Assembly: GCA_030068145.1 (NCBI GenBank)
Contig: JAPJBO010000303.1
Coordinates: 1-64,000, forward strand
Direction of reading: 5' to 3'
DNA: 64,000 nt
DNA from: Diplonema papillatum
Lineage: Eukaryota; Euglenozoa; Diplonemea; Diplonemida; Diplonemidae
The notes under the pieces are model-generated. The model had not been told where the DNA came from. It did not search any database and was given only the letters and a program-made list of their open reading frames with translations. Shown in pieces: positions 42,905 through 52,421 of the stretch. Every line of letters starts with the position of its first letter. Position 1 is the first letter of the stretch. A program made the position numbers and the translations under genes.

Positions 42905-43795
42905 TAAGGGTGGTTGATGTGGAAAACGGAAAATCTCAGTTTAGTGTTCAGAGTGTTTAGATATGTAGAATAGTGTGTCCGATACAAGTTTTGCCAGGGT
43001 TTGCCTGCTTCTTGCCTGGTTTGTGCCTGGTTTTTAGAGTGCAAGTTCCCTTTGAGAGCCGGAGTTTTATCAGTCTTGTCGAAAAGGTTCCTTTCAGGAA
43101 TCGTATATGAGAGCCGGAGTTTTATCAGTCTTGTCGAAAAGGTTCCTTTCAGGAATCGTATATTGGTGTGTGCGTATCGTATGCTGCGGTAGTGGCAGTA
43201 CGTGCTGTTGTTGTTTTTTTGCCGGGTTAAGTGCTCTCCACCCCCCCACCCGCAGCTGCAGGGTGCACGCGGGGTAGTCGTCGCCGTGCTCGTCCTCGCC
43301 CACCAGCGGCAGGCCGTCCTTCGAGAGCGGCACTTCCGCAATCCGACGCTTCACCGGACGGTCGACGGTCAGGTGGTGCACGCTGTATAAGTAAGGGTGG
43401 TTGATGTGGAAAATGGAAATCTCAGTTTAGTGTTCAGAGTGTTTAGATATGTAGAATAGTGTGTCCGATACAAGTTTTGCCAGGGTTTGCCGGCTTCTTG
43501 CCTGGTTTGTGCCTGGTTTTTAGAGTGCAAGTTCCCTTTGAGAGCCGGAGTTTTATCAGTCTTGTCGAAAAGGTTCCTTTCAGGAATCGTATATTGGTGT
43601 GTGCGTATCGTATGCTGCGGTAGTGGCAGTACGTGCTTGTTGTTGTTTTTTTGCCGGGTTAAGTGCTCTCCACCCGCATAGTGTTCAGAGAGTGTTTAGA
43701 TATGTAGAAGTGTGTCCGATACAAGTTTTGCCAGGGTTTGCCTGCTTCTTGCCTGGTTTGTGCCTGGTTTTTAGAGTGCAAGTTCCCTTGAGCGG
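42905..43795 (-). repeat. Tandem-duplicated 5' flank of the long SMP gene
   Basis: The flank with GAGTGTTTAGATATGTAGAA, TTTGCCTGCTTCTTGCCTGG and GTCTTGTCGAAAAGGTTCC occurs at about 42949, 43436 and 43694, plus an extra 57-bp tandem copy near 43060-43160. Spacing is about 487 and 258 bp. The duplications are recent, as copies are nearly identical. Confidence 0.85.
43094..43395 (-). pseudogene. Duplicated N-terminus of the long SMP gene
   Basis: About 46 codons (VKRRIAEVPLSKDGLPLVGE, then DYPACTLQLR) match the intact gene 483 bp downstream almost exactly, then the frame runs into unrelated DNA. It includes the acceptor-like TATACAG before the GTG. Too short to encode a domain. Confidence 0.85.
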
Positions 43796-43799
43796 CACT

Positions 43800-44045
43800 T
43801 CTGCAAGACGCTTCACGTCACGGCCACGGCAATATTCGGTCTCGAGAGCGACGACGAAGAAGCAACGGTCAACCTTGGCAACTCCACAGAAGACAACACG
43901 GCCATCGCCGTAAAGAACCGCTAGCTATCGACGCGCAACCGATGAACCTGGACGAGCAGTCGAAGGATCAAACGCGCGCCTGAACGCGACGATCGGGCGA
44001 AAGCATGATACATCGCATTCCTACCCAAACTAACCCAAACTATCA
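43800..44045 (+). repeat. SINE-like repeat, third copy
   Basis: Diverged, with GACGAGCAGTCGAAGGA, ACGCGCGCCTGAACGCGA, GGGCGAAAGCATGATACATC and the tail CCAAACTAACCCAAACTATC. The GATTATCGCCACAG block is missing. Confidence 0.6.
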
Positions 44046-44170
44046 GCCCATCTTGAGGGGAGGATACTGGAGGGGTACCTTATGGGCATTAAGATGGTTG
44101 ACACCTTTCCTCAGTTCAACGGTTGGAAGTTCACCTTCCAGGAAAGGAGCTCCTCTTTTCCGAAGAGGGG

Positions 44171-45508
44171 TCAGGACGAAAGACATCCTTGGTTCAGTGG
44201 ATGGAGGCAGTAGGAAAGGCCCTGACCGGAGACAGGAAATTGAAAGGCGTAAATGGAGAGTCGATACCTTCCGATGAGATCGTCGCTGCCGCTTATCTTG
44301 TTGTCGTCGTCGAGGACTTCGATGATGAGCCACTGCTCCTGGTTGTACACGAGGAAGTCGAACGTCTCGTTCCAGACAGGGCACTGCTGGTTGGACTTCG
44401 TCGTTGTGCGGAACGTCTGCGCGCCGACGCGGATCTGCACGAACGGGTCGCACCCTCCTCCGAAGTCGGTGCTGGGCAAGTTCATCGCCTTGACGACGGT
44501 CACGCGCACCAGGCCTTCGGGAGCAGGGCACTTCAGCTTCGCGGCGTCGACGGACGGGTGCATCGGAAACGCCATGAAGTTGGGCACGACGCAGTACGCC
44601 GCCACGGACGAGTCGACGATGGACCGGACCTTGCCTTGCAGGGCTCCCAGCTCGAGGGTGGACCCCATGAAGCCGGTCCAGTCGAGTTCGATGCGGGGCG
44701 GGTTTACGAACGCCATTTCGTACCCGCCGACGAGCGGCATCTCGTCGACGAAGGGCCGGAGCCAAATGTAGAGAGTGCCGTGGAAGTCGATGTTCTGCAC
44801 GCCGACCGTGCCCAGCGAAGTCTTCATCTGGAAGTTCATGTCGCTGCGGTACGTGATCCCCAGGCTCAGCTCGACTCCACCGCCCGGCTTGCCGTCGAGC
44901 CCCGGGACCTTGCGCGCACCCATGGGGCCGAAGGCCGGTGAGTTCGCGCCGAGCTTGAACTCCTCGATTTCGAGGGTCGCACCGTAGCCGGCGACGAGCT
45001 TCGTCAGGATGGGCTGCAGCGTCTCGAACGTGATTTTTTCGGTGTACCGCTGCACCGACGGCCACATGACTTCGAGCATCGCGGTCATCCACTCAAGCCC
45101 CTCTGGGAGGGTGATTTGCTTCCCAGGGTTCGTGGGGTCCTCTCCCGTGATGCTGAGCAGCCGTCGAATCGCTGCGTTGTAGTCGTCGAGCGTCATCGCC
45201 TCAACTTCGCGGGCCTTCTCGAGGGTTTCGAGCTTCGAAAGGCGTTTTTTGGCCTTTTTGGCCTTGCGCTTGGCCTTCTTCTTCTCCTCCGCCTTCTTCT
45301 CCGGGTCCTCGTCCTTTTTGCCGGTGACTTCGGGCTCGGCGTTCGCTTCCTCCTCCAGCTTCGAGGCCTCTTCGACGGCCTTTCGAACGTCGTCCTTCAC
45401 TTGCTGCTTCACAATCTTGCTCGCTTCGTTCACCTTCGCCTGCTGCTGGGCGTCGATCTTCGGCGGCTTCTTGCCCCTGTCAGGCTCCTTCGTGCCGCAC
45501 ACGCCCAT
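44171..45508 (-). CDS. SMP + C2 protein, short form (copy 2)
   Basis: 445 residues as read from the ATG at 45508. The N-terminus MGVCGTKEPDRGKKPP has Gly2 and Cys4, the pattern for N-myristoylation plus palmitoylation, so membrane anchoring by lipid is likely. A Lys/Glu-rich coiled-coil-like region (about 25-110) precedes the SMP-like domain (LPEGLEWMTAMLEVMWPSVQ onward) and a C2 domain (EGLVRVTVVKAMNLPSTDFG, CDPFVQIRVG, CPVWNETFDFLVYN, LIIEVLDDD). The C2 stops at DDLIGR with a GGAAG|GTATCG donor-like site (44268/44267). The following ~33 residues differ from copy 1 and are probably intron, so a last exon is missing from the model. Confidence 0.8.
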   Translation of the reverse strand: MGVCGTKEPDRGKKPPKIDAQQQAKVNEASKIVKQQVKDDVRKAVEEASKLEEEANAEPEVTGKKDEDPEKKAEEKKKAKRKAKKAKKRLSKLETLEKAREVEAMTLDDYNAAIRRLLSITGEDPTNPGKQITLPEGLEWMTAMLEVMWPSVQRYTEKITFETLQPILTKLVAGYGATLEIEEFKLGANSPAFGPMGARKVPGLDGKPGGGVELSLGITYRSDMNFQMKTSLGTVGVQNIDFHGTLYIWLRPFVDEMPLVGGYEMAFVNPPRIELDWTGFMGSTLELGALQGKVRSIVDSSVAAYCVVPNFMAFPMHPSVDAAKLKCPAPEGLVRVTVVKAMNLPSTDFGGGCDPFVQIRVGAQTFRTTTKSNQQCPVWNETFDFLVYNQEQWLIIEVLDDDNKISGSDDLIGRYRLSIYAFQFPVSGQGLSYCLHPLNQGCLSS

Positions 45509-45559
45509 CTTCTTTTTTTGCTTTGTTCTTTTGTCTTCCCTCCCCCTTCTTCAAACGTA

Positions 45560-46030
45560 TTTTGAGGATTTGTTAGAAGGGTGGTGAATTTCACAGTTCA
45601 AATTTTGGTTAGCCAAAGGGTTGGTGGAACGCGAGCGGCATCCACGAACTGATGAGGGGAAAACCCTCCGCCTCTCCCAGGCGGAGTTCGATAGGAGGTG
45701 CTTTTTGGCATATTTGGCTTTGCGCTTGGCCTTCTTCTTCTTCTCCGCCTTCTTCTCCGGGTCCTCGTCTTTCTTGCCGGTATTTTCTTCGGGCGCGGCG
45801 TTCGCTTCCTCTTCGAGCTTCGAGGCCTCTTCGGCGGCGTTTCGAACGTCGTCCTTCACTTGCTGCTTCACGATCTTGCTCGCTTCGTTCACCTTCGCCT
45901 GCTGGGCGTCCATCTTCGGCGGCTTCTTGCTCCTGTCAGGCTCCTTCGTGCCGCACACACCCATCTTCTTCTCTTTTTGCTTTGTTGTTTTGTCTTCCCT
46001 CCCCTTCTTCAAACGTATTTTGAGGATTTG
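45560..46030 (-). pseudogene. Duplicated N-terminus of the short SMP gene
   Basis: From an ATG at 45964, about 80 codons match the N-terminus of the neighbouring gene (MGVCGTKEPDRSKKPPKMDA ... KKDEDPEKKAEKKKKAKRKA). It then goes out of register before the SMP domain. The 5' flank (AAACGTATTTTGAGGATTTGT) is duplicated too. The offset to the intact gene is about 460 bp. Confidence 0.85.
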
Positions 46031-46276
46031 TGAGGAGGTCGGTACTCGTGGATTTCACAGTTCGCTTTTGGTTAGCGAAAGAGGTTTGGTGGCATACAAT
46101 GAGCATAACTTTTTGATCTGCGTCGCGAAATATGGAGTTTCATCGTTTTTTTCCAAATCCACATCCGGGTTTCTCCTGATCCGACCCCACTCTTTCGAGT
46201 GGAGCCGAACCAGGAGATAACCGTAGGAACCGGCCATAAGGCTCAAACCCTCGGAACAAGAAGGCTCCGCAGTGCG

Positions 46277-48600
46277 TTACGCCCGCCAGTCCACTTGGAA
46301 TCGTATAGACCCGGTTGGAGACACGGGATCTGGATGTGAATTTGGAAGTTGCCGTTCGCCGAAGCTAGTCGACCGTCTTACGACGGTGTGCAGGCAGGGG
46401 TGGACTGCAGGCGTACGAACGAGCTGCGCCTGGCGACGGCTGACGCTGGCGAGAAACGTGCGCTGGCGGTGATCCTGTCCGGGGGTGTGTTTCTCGCAGC
46501 GCGGTGGGGACGGAATGCGCGTGCGAACGGAGGGGCGGCCGGGTCGGACGGGTCGCCGAGCTCCTCGGCGTCCGTGTCGTCGACCGCCTCTGATACGACA
46601 GGCAGCTTTGACGAGCACGCCTCCGAATCCTCCTCTTCGGAACCTCAGCGTCCGCCGCTGGACCGCGGCTGCAGGGACTGCGACCGGGCGTCCAGGACAC
46701 AGCGGATCACCTGTGGTGGGAGTGCCCCGCCTACGACGAGATTCGCGGCCGTCCTTGCTTCGCCGAACTCCTGCGGGCGGACCGGGCGAGGTGGCCGTCT
46801 TGCACGCGTGTGCATGGGGTTATTGTCGAAGGAATGCGGGTGGAGGTCGCGGCCCTTCACCGCCTCATGGCGGCGGTGTACACTGCACGCGTGGAGGCGG
46901 AGCGACGCCGCCTCTCCGCGGTGCAACCGATGCACCCCTGGCACGCAGCTGCGCCGCTGCCGGCGGTGCAACACCTGTTCAACTTCGACCGCCTTCCGGA
47001 TGAGCCGCCGAGATGGCCGTACGGCGGCCGTGCGATGCGGGCGCTCAAGGGCTGGCTGTCGGCACTGAGGTGGACGAACGCAGGCGAGGTGTCGTGCGTC
47101 GAGCTGGCAGTGGACTTCGAGGTCCACACCGGGGTCGACGTCCCTGCCCCCCCGGGAATACGAAGGCTCGCCGCCAACCAGAGGGGGAAGACCCTCTGGA
47201 CGATGCTGTCGACATTGTGCCGCCTATGCCGAGACCTGCAGCTGCCGTCGCCGTTGCCTGCCGAGCGGAAGGTCCGGGTCGGCTAGGCACGCCGCGATGC
47301 GGAGGACGCGAGAAGCCGGGAAGAGCCGGCGGGAGGGCGCGATCGTTGCGCGACCCGTGGAGGGTCGGAACCAGAATCAGAAAAAGGGCCCGAGTCAGGG
47401 CTTGCCATCGAAGAGGGCCGGGCGGGGCCGGGTGGGCGCGGTGTGTTCGGGCCGGCGAGGCCAGTGCCGTCGTCGCCGAGATCGGCGCGTCGTCGTTCTC
47501 GATGAGGACCCTGGGGGCGCCGATGCTGTGGGGGGGATTGACACCTCGCCCACGCTTCGCCGGGGGCGAGGAGACGCACGGGGTGCTGGAGACGAGCTTT
47601 CCGCGGGCAGCTGCCGGGGACGGGAAGAACTGGGGCGGGGACGTGTTCCCGCAGTACGACGCGGCGCGGCGGGCACAGCGTTCGCTGCGCTGGGACGTGC
47701 CCACCCCTCTGCCGCAACGCCCGCGCCTTCCCGTGCTTGTACCGGCTGCGCAGGCGGACCCTCTGCTCCGCACGCAGTCGGTCTGCGATGCCTGCGCAAA
47801 GCAGAAGTGCGCGGTGTGCACTGGCATGCGAAGAAACTACAGCCTTGTAGTTGACCAGTGCTGCCAGGTGCACCACCGCCCGGACGACGGCCTGCGCATT
47901 CAGTGCTGCCGGGCGCATCGGCTGACGCGATGCGGGACCTGCCCGAACGCCGACGCGTGCTGCGGACGGGGGCATCACAGGGGTGGTGCTGGCCGCGACA
48001 GCAGCAGTGGCGACGGGGGTGGCGGTGGTCATGGCGGCCGCGGCCGTGGCCGCGGCAGCGGCGGCCGGGGCGGCGGAGACAACAGTGGCGGAGACGGTGG
48101 CGGCGGCCGCGGCACTGGTCGTGGCCGCGCACGCGGCGGCGGTCGCGGCAGCGGTCGCGGCGGGGATCGCGGCGGCGGCGGCGGTGGCGGTCGCAGCCTA
48201 GGCGAGAGCGACGGCCTCACAGGCCGGAAGCGGCGCGCGCCGTCCCCACCTGGGACACCTACCAGCCGTGGCCGGAGAAGGCGGACGACGAAGTCGCCCC
48301 CGAAGCGCGCCCCCCCGCCAGCAGGCAGGAAGCGACCCGCGCCATGCACCCCCACGGCCTCTCCCGCAGCCGCGCTGCGCGCACGACGACGAGTATCGGC
48401 GCAAGCGAGAAAGCGAAGATTCCGATTCGTTTTCGGATTACGAACTCGTGAGCAACTGCCAACAACAGTTGCAACCGACTAGAGTTGCGCCGCGCCGAAA
48501 GCGCGGAAAAAGTGACCCTTCTGGAGCCACGTAGCGAAAAGCTGGCATAGTGTGGTACTCATTTGCATGCAAATGACTCCCCACTAACGCAACAAGAAGA
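46277..48600 (+). mobile_element. Decayed non-LTR retrotransposon (LINE), 3' part
   Basis: Frame 1 reads DTADHLWWECPAYDEIRGRP (about 46700-46760) and continues to a stop at 47286. This matches the zinc-finger end of LINE reverse transcriptases (H.hWeCP). The preceding CRDC lies in another frame, so there is a frameshift. Another frame (from about 47780) has a Cys-rich segment (CDACAKQKCAVC, CCRAHRLTRCGTCPNADACC), then Gly/Arg-rich repeats. A third frame ends with the conserved tail QQQLQPTRVAPRRKRGK, then SDPSGAT and a stop (48534). The 3' UTR follows: GGCATAGTGTGGTACTC, hairpin CATTTGCATGCAAATG (48560-48575), CCCCACTAACGCAACAA. The RT catalytic core is absent, so the copy is 5' truncated and dead. 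Confidence 0.75.
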
Positions 48601-49376
48601 CGAAAAGTTGTGATTCTTTGTGCTAAAAAATAGGTGGATCACCCCACATACGGTATATAATCCACTAATAATCCACTTTGTCGCGACAAAGTGGATTGTA
48701 TGGCGTTTATTGTGGTTTTGAAGGTTCGGCGGTTTAGGGTCTCCGGTAGACCATTGAGGCTGGGAGTCGAGTAGTGAAAGGGATGCAGACATATTTGCAC
48801 ACTTTTAGCATTTTGCTTTTAATGTGTACACACGAGCGTGCAGAGAAAGTACACGGAGTTTCTTCCATGTGTAAGTTTGCTTGAAAGAATTGGAATTGTT
48901 TGTCTGCTCGTTGGGCGGTGCTTCAAGTCGAGTGGTGTGGCAACGAAGCCGGAATGCGGCTAAAGCGCGAGACTTGATTGCAGCACTTTCCAAACAAAAT
49001 CAGGTGTTTCCAAGGTGTTGTTCGACCTTTCGTTTGGTTGTGAGGTTGATCTTTGTATATCGGGTATTCCCAGTGTCGAAAGGTTGTATACTGTATGTAT
49101 GCCCCCTCCCCAGGACCAGTGTTTTTCGTAAACGGTGAGCGTTTCCCGTTCATGAACGTTAGGCTCACTCATTTAAGCGCAGCTTTATGAATCAATGGCA
49201 AGACTTTGACTGTAATAGGGGGGGTTCCTTTTTGGAGATTCATTGGAACTCCGAGGATAACCTGTGAGGACCACCTATCCTGATATCAACACGCCGTGCA
49301 CCCCACAAGACCAAACCCAGGCTCCCCCAACTTCCCAGCGTGGCTTTGTTGCCGCCGCTGCACGCAGTGTGTGCTC
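48601..49376. other. Intergenic, no gene seen
   Basis: A CCACTTTGTCGCGACAAAGTGG palindrome (about 48675-48696) and the GTCTCCGGTAGACC motif are the only structures. No coding sequence recognised. Confidence 0.45.
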
Positions 49377-50315
49377 TCAGATAGCAAAATAAACCCATCC
49401 CTTGGCTGTTGAATGTGTGCATCTGCCTGCTTTGAAATTGCGGCAGGCCGGCGCCTGACGCGGAGGGACCCCCCGAGCGCGGGGCGGAACCGACTTGGGC
49501 GCCGCCTTAAACTGCGCCGTGAACCGGCGCCGGGCCTGCCGCACTCTCTCGGGCAGAAGTTCCACCCTCAGCACGTCGCGCATCACTAGCGCTGCGCTGG
49601 GGTCGCGGGTCTCGTACTCCGCGTTCTGCTCCTCGTAGGAGTGGAAGAGCCCCCCCAGGCGGAGGATCCACATTCGTTTCGGGGGACCGGATTCCTCGCG
49701 GCGCAGGCGGACGAGGTCACGGACCCGTTCCGTGACATCGTCCCGCCTGTCCTGCAGCTGTTGGTTCCCCTTGAACCTGTACAGCCTTCGCACTGCATCT
49801 TCGAAGCCCCGCATGTTTGACGCCGTCGGCTGCATCGTTCTCCACCGCTCCGGGTCGAGGAACGCGAAGTCGTCATCGTCGTCATCGTCGCCGACGTCCT
49901 GCCCCGCGACTGCCGCGCCATCCAGCAGCGCGAGCACCTCGCGCTCGTCTTCGAGGCTGCCCAGCTCCCGCTGCAGCGTCGGGCCCAGGCCCGCCCAGAA
50001 CCCTGGGTCCTGCTCGTCAAAGGCGAGAAAGATTTCTTCCGCCCTTGCCCTCGGCAGGCTGGGCATGAGCACGGCCGGCATCAGTGGTACCCCCCCCTCT
50101 CCCGGTAGCTCCTCTCCGCCTCTTGGCCTCTTGGCCTCCTTCTCCGCCTCGTCCTGCTCACGTGCCCTCTTCTGAGCAACGCCGATCTCCCTCTCGGCGG
50201 CTTCAACTTCGGCCTCACGCCGGGCCAGGCCTGCCTCGAGATCGAGAAGGCGCTTCAGAGCCAGCCCCTCCGCGTCCCTCTGCAGGGCGTTCTGCTGTTG
50301 CTGCTTGGGGGGCAT
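49377..50315 (-). CDS. Gag-like / CCCH-type ORF, probably retroelement ORF1
   Basis: 312 residues from the ATG at 50315 (MPPKQQQQNALQRDAEGLAL). A charged coiled-coil-like N-terminus (about 15-70) is followed by an Asp run (DVGDDDDDDDFAFL) and a helical region rich in Arg/Glu. The end PACRNFKAGRCTHS resembles the start of a CCCH or Gag zinc knuckle (C-x-N-F-x-x-G-x-C) but loses the later Cys/His. The unit is probably truncated there (WVYFAI, stop). The architecture resembles ORF1/Gag proteins of protist retroelements; a host gene is possible. Upstream 110 bp recur near the ankyrin gene. Confidence 0.5.
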   Translation of the reverse strand: MPPKQQQQNALQRDAEGLALKRLLDLEAGLARREAEVEAAEREIGVAQKRAREQDEAEKEAKRPRGGEELPGEGGVPLMPAVLMPSLPRARAEEIFLAFDEQDPGFWAGLGPTLQRELGSLEDEREVLALLDGAAVAGQDVGDDDDDDDFAFLDPERWRTMQPTASNMRGFEDAVRRLYRFKGNQQLQDRRDDVTERVRDLVRLRREESGPPKRMWILRLGGLFHSYEEQNAEYETRDPSAALVMRDVLRVELLPERVRQARRRFTAQFKAAPKSVPPRARGVPPRQAPACRNFKAGRCTHSTAKGWVYFAI

Positions 50316-50351
50316 CGCAACTTGGGGAAACTTGGGGTAACTTTTTTAAGC

Positions 50352-50472
50352 CCGGCGGAAGTCAACTGACCGGAGCTACCGGGGAGAGTGTGCTTTCGTT
50401 GTGTGGTAACCTGATACGTTCGTGTGGTATGCGTCGATTGTCTAATGAGCTTGAAGCCCCGCATGGGCGCTT
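50352..50472 (-). promoter_or_regulatory. Shared upstream sequence (copy B)
   Basis: Similar to 32336-32455 and placed 37 bp upstream of the Gag-like ATG, in the same relative orientation. Confidence 0.5.
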
Positions 50473-51719
50473 AGTTCCGTGCTGTGGGCGCCGCCCGATG
50501 CACGCGGTGATTCGTTTGCGACAATAAAACCTGAGGGAAAAAGACTGCGTGGTTATCCCTCTCAATTCCGCAAGATGCGTAATACACCCGCGGGATTGAA
50601 ATCTAAAACATCCTGTGGAAGGAGGGGGGGTCTAAAGCGGATAGCGGATTGTGCGGGAGCTCAGAATAGGAACGTGCGCAGTTGACAACAAGAGGAGAAG
50701 GGCGGCAACAAAAGCGCGGAAGAAGATCCGCTTTCAGAAAGAAAAAAAGTGTGAGACGAGAGAGGCACTGGCTCATCTCTCGAAAGGGCAAGCCTTTTTT
50801 GTGTTTCCGACGATCCCGTGGGACGTACAGACGTACTTTTTTTTCTTCTTTTCGAGAACATCCTTTTCCGGGGCCCAGGGTATTCGTTCCGGGGGGTTTG
50901 CAGATCTTGGCCGTAAATGTGGGGGGTGGTAATTTGGGTGCGTTTTGGTCGCCCCCGGTTTGCAGATTTGGATAGATGGTGGTTTTGTCACATGCTCTTG
51001 TCCTTTTCCGCAATCATGCGCTTCATGCCCACTCAAGGATAATCGACATGCATGCTTCTGGCGGCGTAGACTGAAGCTTTTGCTGCTCATCAAAGCGCTT
51101 TTTCTGCTGTCGTCCCAACTGGTTTGGTGCGCCTGACTCATCCTCGAACACTAGCTGAACCCCCACCACCGTCGGCTTAAATCTGCAACGTAAACGAATC
51201 CCCCTGCGAGTCCCCGGGGCAGGTCACCGAAACAAGGGACAGCACGCTGTGCGGAAAAGCACAGCGGAGCGGCTTTGCGACCTGTTCGGACAGAATCGAA
51301 AAGGGAAGAGAGGGGTGGGCTGTACAGTCTAGAAGGAAAGGCGTGAGGAAGAGCTGAAGGGGAAGGGGGGGGGGGGGGGGAGTGGATTAATCGAGGGATG
51401 GGGCCACAGTGCACTGCTACGCATACGCGTATGCACATGCGCTGATGCACAGGTGCGTTGATGCCGGGATCCTTGGGTCCTGCATACGACGTACCAGTAC
51501 ATGTACACCTACATACGTAGTGTACGTAGTGCTTGCGTGTAGCAGCACAGTGCGTAAACCTAATACCAGCTAGGTTTTGGCACACACTGGCAGCAGCACT
51601 GCAGCAAGAATTTCTTGGCAGGAAACAACCCGGAAAACGATACCGAAAGAAGAAAAGCTGCTGAGGGGGCGTTCCTTGGCGGTCTCCATCTGAGCGACGG
51701 AGGCGAAGAACTAGACCTT
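50473..51719. other. Intergenic, no gene seen
   Basis: Holds the TTTGTGTTTCCGACGATCCC block (50796) shared with 31812, two TTTGCAGATYTTGG motifs (50897, 50961), TAAATCTGCAACGTAAACGA (51178) and a G-tract of about 16 (51365-51380). No coding sequence recognised. Confidence 0.45.
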
Positions 51720-52421
51720 GAGCTTAACCAATCAAATCCCCGACAGCTGTTGGTAGCGCACCGAAGAGAGGTCTGACAAAGTGTCCCGAAGATGCTGAGA
51801 GTTGGCCTCGCTTGGCCCTTTCAAAGAGCGGTGATAATGTCGCGGCTCTTCTTGGCTTCGGCAACGAGATGAGCTGAGGAGAGACCGCTTGAAATATGCG
51901 AAGGCCCGCACAGACACGGTAACAGGGTCTTCCCGTTGTAGCGACTTGAACAACACTCATTGAAAGCAGTGCCGATTTGGAGCTTCTTGACCCTGTGATT
52001 TGGTGATCGGAAAGCGACGAAGGCGCCAGGATGTTGGCCGAATAACTAGACCTTGAGCTTGTCTTTTCAGCGTCGTTGAGTATAGCGCACCGAAGAGATG
52101 TGAAAACGAGTTTTTGTCCAGAGGCCCGACAAAGTGTCCCGAAGATGCTGAGAGTTGGCCTCGCTCGGCCCTTTCAAAGAGCGCTGACAATGTCGCTCTT
52201 CTTGGCTTCGGCAACGAGATGAGCTGAGGTGAGACCGCTTGAAGTATGCGGAAAATGGCGAAGGCCCGCACAGACGCGGTAGCAGGGTCTTCCTGTTGTA
52301 GCAACTGGAACAACACTTGACTCATTGAAAGCAGAGCCGATTTGGAGCTTCTTGACCCTGTGAATTGGTGATCGGAAAGCGAGGAAGGCGCCAGGATGTT
52401 GTTGTTGCGGAAGCTGGACGA
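51720..52421 (-). repeat. Two decayed copies of the kinesin-14 3' region
   Basis: Two ~365-bp units (GACAAAGTGTCCCGAAGATG ... CTTCGGCAACGAGATGAGCT ... TTGACCCTGTGAWTTGGTGA), starting near 51770 and 52130. The end of each (GACTCATTGAAAGCAGAGCC, then GATTTGGAGCTTCTTGACC) aligns with the last codons of the kinesin gene (GACTCTTTTGGAGGCGGTGCC...). They are non-coding echoes. Confidence 0.65.

Noticed and set aside
47045..48482. Several long overlapping frames, including a Gly/Arg-rich 489-codon one, as host genes
   Set aside because: GC-rich low-complexity DNA keeps many frames open. The region is explained by a frameshifted LINE.
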